In this document: positions 53,129 through 62,410 of the stretch, piece after piece
Numbering within the stretch: the first letter of the stretch is position 1
How the letters are laid out: each line of letters starts with the position of its first letter
NCBI GenBank assembly: GCA_021399435.1
Contig: JAJTUP010000091.1
Coordinates: forward strand, 173,530 to 237,529
DNA from: Diaporthe sp. PMI_573
Lineage: Eukaryota > Ascomycota > Sordariomycetes > Diaporthales > Diaporthaceae
Length of the DNA stretch: 64,000 nucleotides
Direction: 5' to 3'
The notes under the pieces: model-generated
Told to the model about the DNA's origin: nothing
The model's input: the letters and a program-made list of their open reading frames with translations, nothing else
Database searches by the model: none
Program-made: the position numbers and the translations under genes

Positions 53129-53871
53129 GTTTGCAGCGGGAGCCTTGCAGGCGACTGGTTCTGGATACGATCTGAGGAGTGTTCGGGCGAGGACAGAAGA
53201 AGCGAAGTAGTTTTGCGAAGGAAGCCGTCGCCTGATTGGAAAACTCGGGGTGTATGGATGTGTATGTTTTGAAGAATTCGGTGTTTGCTGGCAAGATTGC
53301 CGTAGCTGAGCGTGGAGCGGAAGTAGAAGCCAGGCTGAGGTAGAATGGTCGTTGTTGTATTACACTAAGAAAGGGTAGCCGTTGGCGACTATTGATGTGT
53401 GCCACTTTTGCTGATCCAAAGTTCAATGTAACTACGACATTATACTTGGAAGATTGCAATCCGCAGTGCTGCACAGAAAATACCGTACTAAGCGTCCAAG
53501 GGTTATAAGAAAGGACCTTGCAACTTGAATTAATGCATAGCAATAATGATGAACTTAAGAGGTAAAAACGAATGCAACAAGAACTAAATGAAGCAAGAAC
53601 CTCTAGCTTGTCTGAAAGTGTCTGAGGTGTGACCTTGTGATTATACATCAAGCACACCGAATTGGCATCTATGCGGGAGATGGGTCGCAGCCTGATCTGT
53701 GGCAGTTGTGCTCACGGATACTAGCTACGACTACACACCTCGCTATTGCGAAGACGAGAAGCAGTTTACGATTCATATGCCGTCCCATATGCACGAAGGC
53801 GTGAAAGTACTAGTGGTGACGAACCCAATAGGCAAGCCCATCCCTTTGCGACGCCACTATAGTCCCTAGGC

Positions 53872-54243
53872 ATGCCTCATTGCCTTCCGATTTCAACTCA
53901 TGGCGTCGTCATGACTTTCGTGCCGACCATCGAGTTGGAAAAAGCCCTACACGAGTTGAAAACGCCATCCTCGGAGGAACAAAAGGTCTTGGGATCTGAA
54001 CACTCAGCGAAAGCTAGGAAGAGGCTGGATGACTTGTCAAAAGAGTCCCAAAAACACGCGAAGCAGAGGAGGCAGAATATGGAGGTCCTGAAGAGGAATT
54101 TGGAGAGGGTCGGCGACGGTAAAAATAAGGACGTAGAAAAAGCAAAGCAAGTGCTTGTGGAGGCAGAGAATGAACTGGCCGCACTTGAAAAGAGGATAGC
54201 AGGGATTAAATCTGAAGTGGAGGGACAGGTAATCCCGGAATAG
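53872..54243 (+). CDS. Small coiled-coil protein, unknown function
   Basis: The frame has 123 codons. From about residue 14 (MTFVPTIELEKALHELK) onward it is dominated by Lys, Glu, Ala and Leu in heptad-like order (AKARKRLDDLSKESQKHAKQ; VEKAKQVLVEAENELAALEK), so a long coiled coil is likely. The first 13 residues may be untranslated and the start may be the ATG at 53911. It lies between a Gag fragment and a minisatellite, with no partner gene. No homologue is recognised. Confidence 0.5.
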   Translation: MPHCLPISTHGVVMTFVPTIELEKALHELKTPSSEEQKVLGSEHSAKARKRLDDLSKESQKHAKQRRQNMEVLKRNLERVGDGKNKDVEKAKQVLVEAENELAALEKRIAGIKSEVEGQVIPE

Positions 54244-54447
54244 ATCAGGAGGCAGGACGGCGAGAGACAAATGGGCAGGGGCGAATTAGGCCAGAGGGCG
54301 AATTGGGCCAGAGGGCCAGAGGACAATGAAAGCTGTAATTAACAAACTTTGGGTAGGATACAATCAAGTACTTTCAAGGTACCTCTTGTTCATCTCTGAC
54401 GCAATTCCTAGCACGCATTAAAAGTTTAATGCATACAGTACTTACAC

Positions 54448-55004
54448 ATAGGAGAGGGGGTTCTAAAAAGCAGGAGAGGGGGTCCTGAAAGGCAGGAGAG
54501 GGGGTCCTGAAAGGCAGGAGAGGGGGTCCTGAAAGGCAGGAGGGGGGGTTTTAAAAGGCAGGAGAGGGGGTCCTGAAAGGCAGGAGGGGGGGTTTTAAAA
54601 GGCAGGAGGGGGGGTTTTAAAAGGCAGGAGGGGGGGTTCTAAAAGGTAGGAGAGGGGGTCCTGAAAGGCAGGAGGGGGGGTTTTAAAAGGCAGGAGAGGG
54701 GGTCCTGAAAGGCAGGAGAGGGGGTCCTGAAAGGCAGGAGAGGGGGTCTGAAAGGCAGGAGGGGGGGTTTTAAAAGGCAGGAGGGGGGGTTTTAAAAGGC
54801 AGGAGGGGGGGTTCTAAAAGGTAGGAGAAGGGGTCTGCCTTTTAGGACCCCTCTATCTCAGGACCCCCTCTCCTGCCTTTCAGAACCCCCCCTCCTGCCT
54901 TTTAAAAACCCCCCTCCTGCCTTTTAAAACCCCCCCTCCTGCCTTTCAGGACCCCCTCTCCTGCCTTTTAAAACCCCCCCTCCTGCCTTTTAAAACCCTC
55001 CAGT
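54448..55004. repeat. Inverted minisatellite: about 18 units one way, 7-8 units the other way
   Basis: From 54448 to about 54835 a 22-bp unit of the form CAGGAG(A/G)GGGGGT...AAAGG is repeated about 18 times. Two main variants alternate, one with GGTCCTGAAAGG and one with GGTTTTAAAAGG, plus a rarer GGTTCTAAAAGG followed by TAGGAG. The order of variants is repeated: AAAB, AB, BC, D and then again B, AAAB, BC, D, a higher-order unit. At about 54836 the strand switches, and to 55004 the complement of the same unit (CCCCCTCTCCTGCCTTT) runs 7-8 times. The two arms could form a large hairpin. Confidence 0.92.
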
Positions 55005-56022
55005 CGGTCCGCGAATTTGGGCACGAGATTCTCCGAATTCAAGATGAATCCATCAAAGTCGACAAAAAACACGCACTCCCTGACTCGCACAACGTCCTGA
55101 AATTCGTCAATGGACTTGGAAATGAATTTAACCCCTGGAAGACCGGCTTCTGGGGGAGACAAGACACAAAGGAAGCCACTATTCCGAACTTCCAAGACAC
55201 ACTACGGCAAGCCGAAAACGAGGAAGGACGACTACGCTCAGAAGCAACACCTGCGCTAATTGCGAGACCGCCAACAACAAGTGCCAACAAGCAATGGGTT
55301 GAAATGGATTTTTGCTCCTACTGTAGAGAGAAGGGATTTCGGTCAATCGGACACAATCAGGAGACATGCTTCCACCTACACCCTGAACTTCGAAAAAACA
55401 AGCGCCCTGGACGACCAAATAAGCGGAGGAGGACCGACAAGTCAGGGGAGAGCTCCAAGGACTCAAGGCCTGACGAAGCAGACCAAGTGGTCGAGACTGC
55501 AAACTTTGCCCAGACGGAGTTCAGTTTTCATGGCCAATCAGTGGCATTTATGGCCTCAATAGGCAAGGAGTGCTCACTACGCACCCAGTGGTGTGTGGAT
55601 TCAGGGGCTGGAAATACAATGGGGCACTGCAGAGAGGACTTTGAGGACTTCCGGCCACTGGAAGGCACTGTGACAGGCATAGGAGAGTTTGAACTGCCCA
55701 TCCGAGGATGTGGTACAGTTCGACTTAAGTGCCAAACACGCGCAGGAACAGTGGTGGAAATGTGCCTCCGAGATGTCTATTATGTCCCGGATGTCGGCGT
55801 GAATCTCCTCTCTGTCACCCACCTACTGCGCACTGGAGCCGAGCTTACAGTATCACTGGACGGGTGGTATATCAAGAAGCTGGAATGGTACGGGTGGAAT
55901 ACGTTCCAACGAAGGAAATGGTGGCTGACGGGCTGACAAAGGCCCTGAGTCGAGATATGTTCACAAGGTTCAGAGCAGCACTGGGATTGATCGGGACCGC
56001 TGATGAGGCAACTGAGGAATGA
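55005..56022 (+). pseudogene. Ty1/copia element with internal deletion: Gag, protease, then RNase H end
   Basis: The plus-strand frame contains a UBN2-type Gag part (LPDSHNVLKFVNGLGNEF), a zinc knuckle (CSYCREKGFRSIGHNQETC) and the protease start WCVDSGAGNTM with the catalytic Asp. At about 55885 the sequence jumps, in another frame, to VRVEYVPTKEMVADGLTKAL, the extreme C-terminus of copia RNase H. Integrase and reverse transcriptase are gone. The 5' part of Gag is cut by the minisatellite that ends at 55004. What follows (56060 on) may be the 3' LTR. Confidence 0.8.
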
Positions 56023-56059
56023 GATGTATAATTTCAGTGGGAGTGATGTTGAGTGGGAG

Positions 56060-56179
56060 TGTTGAAACAAAACACCATCACACCCACTACCGCTCCATCT
56101 ACATATAGACCGTAGGCCCCAGCACCCTCTGAAGGGCCTACTCTCACTTGAATTAACTCAATTCTTCTCTCATTTGACA
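56060..56179 (+). repeat. Possible 3' LTR of the copia remnant
   Basis: After a purine-rich tract (GAGTGGGAG, 56051-56059) the sequence starts TGTTGAAACAAAACACC and ends near TTTGACA at 56179, fitting the TG...CA rule of LTRs. It follows the end of pol directly. No 5' LTR exists here to compare, so the borders are guesses. Confidence 0.4.
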
Positions 56180-56748
56180 GGGTTCTGAGTGTGCTTACTG
56201 CTGGAATTGCTCAGGACTTCAAATGTTTAGATCCTGAGGAGATGGCATTCGTGGAAGAGGAAGAGCACAAAGGCAGACTCTATGTGCGCCGCAGGCGGAA
56301 CAGCACGCACAAAAAGTTTCATTTTCTTGCCTAGTTCTCCACTGTTCGACAGCGGGAGGCCAGGGTGGGGTGAGAGGTATCGTCGCGCAGGATGTTAGAG
56401 GGTGGATTGTGCTCGACCGCCAGCGACTTTGAGTCAGCGTGGAGCCCTGCTCATCCACACTGCGAATGTGGGCGGACTGTCGTTGTATAATTTGGAAGTG
56501 GGTTTAAAATGAGTTGTAGTACCCTGCCAATTGCACAGCGTCCTTTAGAGGCAAGGCCGAATTCTGCTAGATGGTCAGCTCCCGCAGAACAGAAACATGG
56601 CCCCCAGTGTCAAGCAGTACAACAACCCTGCCAAATATTTGCTCTCTACCCCGATGCCGGACCTGGCCGAGCCAAAGTACCTAGGTAGTGCCAAATATAA
56701 ATACATGTATAAAGACCGCTCCTCAAAGGACCATGTTTATCACTACCA
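56180..56748. other. Stretch without a supported gene
   Basis: There is no recognisable coding sequence. CATGTATAAAGACC at about 56704 may be a TATA box for the frame that follows. Confidence 0.4.
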
Positions 56749-57105
56749 ATGTGCATTCCATTCACATCCACAATGTCAAAAGACACAGCGGCTGTACGCG
56801 AGGCGCGTCGAATCTTGTTACTTGAGAGAGATCAGCACACAAGCAGCCGTGAAATACCCCAGAGACACAATATTATCACCTTGAGAGACTGTGATACCAC
56901 GTTGTGCAATGAACACCACACCGAGCGGCCCAAACAGATCCAGACCCCCGGATCTGGAGACGAATACCAACGGATTGAGACACGCCCTCTCAGCCAGGCG
57001 AGCCGGGGCAAGGAGCATGATGGCAATAAGAGGTCTATCATTGGATGCTTTGGAATACGGGCCTGGATCATTCGTTTGTCTTGTCGGCGAAGCGGGGCAG
57101 AGTAA
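56749..57105 (+). CDS. Uncertain hypothetical protein
   Basis: A 118-codon frame (or from MSKDTAAVREARRIL at 56776) follows a TATA-like motif. A second frame from 57045 (VIIWIRWGRDSYFDVGTWFWRHSW...) also looks protein-like, so the gene may continue through an unseen intron or be frameshifted. No family is recognised. Confidence 0.3.
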   Translation: MCIPFTSTMSKDTAAVREARRILLLERDQHTSSREIPQRHNIITLRDCDTTLCNEHHTERPKQIQTPGSGDEYQRIETRPLSQASRGKEHDGNKRSIIGCFGIRAWIIRLSCRRSGAE

Positions 57106-57741
57106 TCATTTGGATTCGCTGGGGACGCGACAGTTACTTCGATGTTGGAACTTGGTTCTGGCGGCATTCATGGAAAGAGGGTGAAACACCGTCAGAGGAA
57201 CGGATGATTCGACGGCTAACCATGTTCAAAGTGATAATCGCCGTCAGGCTCGCTTGATCATGATCAAAAACTGAGACAATTACGCTTCACATCTGGCCAG
57301 ACCTCGTGATAATGATAGGCTGTAAATGCCGCCACGGCGGACTTACACTGTAGCGCTAGGTAGGCCACGCTGGCAAAACACTTAATACGGCATGGTCGCT
57401 GGTGAAGTCCAGAGCGACGGAACTCAAGCAGGCAATCGGATTAGACCAGTGCTCGGTCCGTTGGGTGTGCCACCTGCATATGCAATGAGCGATTATTTGA
57501 TTTTACTTATTGCATGGTGCGCGCCACTGAACACACCCTGATCACATTACGTCACATGCTGGCGTGGCAGGTGGCCGGGCAGCCTCTAGCGCCAGGCGCG
57601 GGGCGGACTGCAGACTCCTTGCCATAGGTACCGCAATCCCCTTTTCACCTCCTCATCTTTTCTGAGGGTCCAAACGTCGTCCGTCTAAATTCTATTATTC
57701 TATTCAAATTTGCCACCGAGCACAGTAACAATCCACCCGTC

Positions 57742-58817
57742 ATGGGTGAGAGACGTTCGAAACGCCAGGCCAGCCGGAAGGCTACGGCTTTAATAAAGAC
57801 GATGAGTGTTTCGAAGCCCAAGCTTCCGAAGGGCATGCTCAACGCCCAAGAGACGAGTCATACCAAGCGCCTCGCCAAAGCTGTATACGCCGAGAGACTG
57901 TCCTGGGTCATCGGGTCTGCACAAGATCCGATCGAATCGTTCAATAAACGTATTATTTTCCTGCCCGTCTCCTACACTCGGCAGATAGCTTATTTACAAC
58001 GAGGATACTAGGCGACGACAGTGAAAAGGGGCTTTTGATGGAACACCTTTTGCTGAGTTATTGCAAGTTCTATCATGAACATGGCGCAAACTTGGCACCG
58101 GCAGACAGCCGGTATTTCTCTGAGACGGGCCTACCAAGTGCAGATTGGGTCTTGATGCGTGGGTCACAGCTTTTTGTGGCGGACGACGACGCGAATGAAG
58201 AGCTCCAGATGCCACAGCCCGAACGCAGCGACGAAACGATACATGGAGAACCGTGCTGGCCGCCAAGCTCAATCACTGGAATTTGCTCGAGCCCTGTCAC
58301 TGTGGACAACGCAGGCCGTGTCAATTTGCAGCATGACCCGTACTGTCTTCGCAGACACTTCACAACGCAGTGGGGCGTGCTAAAGGACCCACATAACGGT
58401 CGACCGCAGCTGGGCCACGCCGTGAGATGGTCTGATAGCGACTGGTATTTTGAGGTAGAGGGCGAACACCCTGGTCTCCAGGTTAATCTCAGCAATCCAC
58501 TGTGCATTGGTGGAAGAAAGGAAGTGGATTTGAGTGACCTCATATCCTCACCACTTCTCCTGTACCGAATCACCGCCAACTTTGGTGCCCCGCCGTCTAC
58601 TAACGATGATGACAATAAGTGTGCTTGGACATTTGTAATCTGGAACCGGGATGACCCTACCTGTAGCCTAGAAATCCGCGACCACAAAGGGTGGCCCATG
58701 GCGGTGTTCTACGGTGGGACAGAGGCCAGCACGGCGGCTTTACAGCTTTTTGACTGGTTGACTGGTGGAAATTGTCCCCATTCGTATAACTATACACCCT
58801 GCGGGAGACCCGCATGA
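57742..58817 (+). CDS. Unidentified protein of about 337-346 residues, two exons
   Basis: Exon 1 starts at MGERRSKRQASRKATAL (57742) and ends at 57949. Exon 2 starts at 58012 (intron of 62 bp, GTATTA to ACTAG) or possibly at 57985, and runs to 58817. Both choices keep the frame. The N-terminus is strongly basic (RRSKRQASRK, KLPKG). The rest is ordinary globular sequence with conserved-looking Trp-rich segments (DWVLMRGSQLFVADDD; RWSDSDWYFEVEGEHPG; CAWTFVIWNRDDP; WPMAVFYGGTEAS). No known domain, signal peptide or membrane segment is seen. The intact frame and splicing suggest a functional, lineage-specific gene. Confidence 0.62.
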
Positions 58818-59013
58818 AAAGACGAAATGGTGGGAAAAGAAGGCGGGAGATTTTAGTCGACACAATAAATTCCGTCCCGTGGCTTCTGCGGACGAGCAAT
58901 GGTCGCGGCACGTGTCCGTAAGGTACGCGTCTCCCTGAAAAAGGCAGAACGGCTCTCTCTGTCAAGAAGACACCGCGCTAAATTGTGCACAGCCCTGGGC
59001 TCATACCTGCAAC

Positions 59014-59432
59014 TTGCTGTGTCGCATGCAGATGCCGGAATTTCACAAAACCTATCGGGGTGCTCGTCCTGGGCCCTACCGGTCAGTCAGCACCGCGCTC
59101 GGCCCTGTCACTCCGGGTATTTCACACATTGTACATACCGCGCGCGGCAACAAAGACCTCTGGGCTCACACGAGGCCTCCTAAAGATGGAGAACCTCTAA
59201 GGAACAAGCATAAACACGAGATCTACTATTGTGGCCAGCCACACTGTACGTATGGCGGCACACCGAATTCGAGTCGATTCCGCGCCCATCTGAGCAGCAA
59301 GCACAACATCGTCATGAGAGGCGCGCCACCAGGAGCTCAAACGATTGCCAATCAAGCGACCATTAATGATATTTTCGGGAGAGAAGGCGAACGCCAGAGA
59401 GAACGAGATATTCAGCAAAAAAAAGCCCTTTC
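59014..59432 (+). pseudogene. Zinc-finger N-terminus, probably of a transposase-like protein, truncated
   Basis: The frame reads EIYYCGQPHCTYGGTPNSSR and then FRAHLSSKHNI, a C2H2/BED-like finger, followed by the short QATINDIFG motif often seen after such fingers in fungal hAT-like transposases. At about 59432 homology switches to a DUF3723 tail in another frame, and this frame ends soon after. No transposase core follows. The product would be a finger without a partner. Confidence 0.5.
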
Positions 59433-59720
59433 CAGATCAAGCCGTCACAAACGACAATACTCAGCATGATGTAAACTGCCCAGTATGGAGGGAAGGTAAG
59501 CCTTATTTAAGTGTATACATGGCTTTGCAGTCTGAAGAGGTGCAGACTCAGATTGAACACCCTTCTGTCCCAGCAAATACTTTGTCGCATATTTTGGTGA
59601 TGAGTAATATTATCGGGCACTTTTTGAAAATGTCGGAATCAGATCCAGCTAAAGAAGACAACGCAAATTATGTCCAAGCTTCTAATCAACCCATCGAATA
59701 TACATGGTGCAAAGAGGATA
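59430..59720 (+). pseudogene. DUF3723-type C-terminal fragment
   Basis: The sequence PDQAVTNDNTQHDVN is encoded here and, almost identically, at the 3' end of the DUF3723 gene at 46.6 kb: 43 bases with one mismatch (about 59432-59475 versus 46610-46655 on the other strand). Unlike that copy, this one continues CPVWREGKPYLSVYMALQSEE and MSNIIGHFLKMSE, so it may preserve the original C-terminus of the family member. It has no start and is joined to zinc-finger sequence on its left. Confidence 0.5.
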
Positions 59721-61174
59721 TAAATACAGGACATCCTGTGGACATTATTCTACGATCTGTGTGGCTTCGGCCACACTGTGTTTTTTTTATCAACTGTTTA
59801 TTGGTCTGTCTGCTGCCTGCTCAGCCTTCCGACTGCTCTTCCCTAGGCTCGTGTACAAGGTCAATAATGGCTTTGTATGTCTGCTCATAGTCCTCCTTTG
59901 ACGGCACCTCAAACTTTCCCATGGCCTTGTGCCCTTCAATATCCCTTCCACCCATTGAAACACGTCGGATTGATCGTCAACAACAAACCAATATATCCAG
60001 ACTAGGATAAGGCAGGTTTGAGGTTTAAGCCCTGCTATTTGATAGGCCATCTCTGCGGGTTTGGCTGCGAATGAGTTAATGAGCAGCAACGGTGGCTATC
60101 CGACGTCGAGATGCCGACTGAGATGTCCTCAAGCAACATGTTATTTAAGCAGCTGAGCTGGCACCAGCACGACAATACCGAGATCCTGTTGGACCCAAGC
60201 CCGAAAGATATTCCTCCCTTCAGCACATATCTCCTGTCGCCCTTGCTGTCTCCTGTAGGCGAAACAAGCGCCTCGGAGCCGATATCGCCAGTTGTCAACA
60301 AGCAGTGCAGTGCCGTGTGAGGGTCTGAAAATTAAGCTCCAGCTGCCGTGGAATAGACTGGAGTGTTCCATTTTTATTGATGAAGCAATTCCCAACACCA
60401 GATTGGCGGATTTCGGCTCGGCTCCGGTGCTTTTCATGGATGAAGTTGCTTCTCAGCCCTCTGATCCAAGAGACTGGCCACAAACCCGTTGCCCTCTGAT
60501 GAGAGCGCGTCATCAATACACACAAAATAAAACGTCCCCCAAGCCTCCCGTCCCTCGCCGTCTGCCTCGTACCAGCGCCTCTCTCATCTCCAAGCCTCTG
60601 AAGTCTCTTTCCCCCCTCCGTTATTGCCTCCAGCAGTTGCCAGTTACACGCAAGAACAACGTCTGCCAATCCATCGTGCCTAATTTGATGTTCGTAGCCA
60701 CACCGAGAAAGTCTTACCAGGGAGCCTACACACACAGCCCAGGACAAGCCGGCTGAGACAGGCTTCATTTTGAGTGTCAATGCTATGGGAGGCCTCCACA
60801 AAAATGGCCGGCCAAGTTGTCTTTCCTTTAGGGGAAAGCTCGAGCATTTCCCTACTGTGTAGCTGATCCCATCAGCCTAGTCATCGTATATCTTCCCCCA
60901 TGGTGGTATCGAAGGAGGCCGCCAAATGAACTTTAGCCCCAATGGATCCCACATGTGGGCTTGCGGAAGATGTTGCCAAACAAGGTCACAAACAGGTCCT
61001 CCGCTAGCCCGGCTCGAAATGCCCTCTCTGGCCTGACCGTCCCATGCCTGGCTGTGATGATCGCTAATACTTAAGGCAGCCGGTTCCCTCACGAAGCACT
61101 TGCCTCGCCTTATCTCATTCCAACTTCTCTCCCCCAACAATTTCCCTCATCAACACCAAGAGCCGACCGCCGCC
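59721..61174. other. Stretch without a supported gene, promoter side of the next gene
   Basis: A plus-strand frame at 60111-60320 and its continuation after a stop (FIDEAIPNTRLADFGSAPV) look faintly protein-like and may be a broken gene. Nothing recognisable is found otherwise. Confidence 0.4.
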
Positions 61175-62410
61175 ATGGATCCTGAGGTCCTCTCTTGTGA
61201 TGCCTTTTTTGAGGAAGCCGCTCCATCGCCTCCCATGACGTCCAGTAAGACATCGTGCACTCCCCTACCCGAGAAGCCTGACCAACCTGTGGAATACTGC
61301 CATCTGTTGCCTGGGAGACCGATGTCTGATGCAGTCCTGGACCTTCATTGTGCCTTCAACTTTCCACAGTTCTCTCCCTGCGAGCAGACGCTTCGGACGG
61401 CAGACACTCCCTCTGTGACTGAGCTTGGCCAATTACACTTGGATCTGCTGCAGAAAAAGGGACCAGGACAATATGGCTTTGCTGGTATCTCTCACCACCA
61501 TGTCGACGTCCTGCCATCACCACCCAGCACGGTCTATCTCAGAGATGGAGTTGGTGACGATTTTACATCCTGGCTTGATCAATGGCTCACAGACGACCCG
61601 TCTGGACGACAGGAGAATCCGCCAGTCAGTTCCTGGTCAACCCTATTTTTGGCACCTGATCTGGACGAACAGTCGTACTGTGGTTCCCTAAACGCCCAAA
61701 TCGCGGACCGCCTTGAGCTTGATGCGCTGCTTTTGGACGACGGTGTCTGGTTGACCGACTTGTGGTGGAATGCCGTGGCAGAAGTCAGCCTCGAATACAC
61801 TCCTGATGGTAATCCCACGCCGGAAAGTGGTGGTGAGCAACAATGTTGTGAGAGGGGCGACCAGCACTGTTCTTGGGACTCCACCAATGAAGTCTTTGAG
61901 ATCAGTCGCGCAGATTTCGAGGCCTCATCAAGACGGAAACACTACCCGCAGGCCCCCCCAAAGCGGCTACAGTCGACAAGGAAGGGAGGACAAAGATCTA
62001 AGGTAACGCTCGGGAGACGAAGACTCAAGACACCAAGGCCGACAACATTTAGAAGACCCCTATCCCCGCGATCAAAGACCAAGTCAATCAAATACGTTCG
62101 TCTGGAAGAAATCACTGATGAAAAAGGAGATCGCTACAAGTGGAATCGGCGGGCTGGTAAGAAAGGGTCCTGGGAGAACAGCAAAAAGGAATCCGCGGAT
62201 GTCATGGTTCTTTTACGGGATTCAAAGGCGCGGCTCCAGATGAAGGTGCGGCCAGGTGGGGCCAAACTTCCCGTTGACATGGGCTGGAGCCATACAGACA
62301 CCTGTTTCGAAGGTGAGGTGCAAGATGGCGGCAGGCTCCGTGTGTCTGAGGATGTTATGAATGAAATGTGTAAGGATCCTCAGCGAAAAGATCGCTTTCA
62401 GGCAATTTGA
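61175..62410 (+). CDS. Unidentified 411-residue protein, intronless
   Basis: The start MDPEVLSCDAFFEEAAPSP at 61175 has a good context (GCCGCCATGG); a longer frame upstream is not needed. The first 260 residues are acidic and hydrophobic in turn (DDFTSWLDQWLTDD; LELDALLLDDGVWLTDLWW), which would suit a transcription-activation surface. Then come a basic linker (SSRRKHYPQAPPKRLQSTRK; RRRLKTPRP) and a C-terminal part with charged segments (YKWNRRAGKKGSWENSKKES). No known DNA-binding domain is seen. It may be a nuclear factor by composition only. The frame is intact and no transposon features are attached. Confidence 0.65.
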   Translation: MDPEVLSCDAFFEEAAPSPPMTSSKTSCTPLPEKPDQPVEYCHLLPGRPMSDAVLDLHCAFNFPQFSPCEQTLRTADTPSVTELGQLHLDLLQKKGPGQYGFAGISHHHVDVLPSPPSTVYLRDGVGDDFTSWLDQWLTDDPSGRQENPPVSSWSTLFLAPDLDEQSYCGSLNAQIADRLELDALLLDDGVWLTDLWWNAVAEVSLEYTPDGNPTPESGGEQQCCERGDQHCSWDSTNEVFEISRADFEASSRRKHYPQAPPKRLQSTRKGGQRSKVTLGRRRLKTPRPTTFRRPLSPRSKTKSIKYVRLEEITDEKGDRYKWNRRAGKKGSWENSKKESADVMVLLRDSKARLQMKVRPGGAKLPVDMGWSHTDTCFEGEVQDGGRLRVSEDVMNEMCKDPQRKDRFQAI

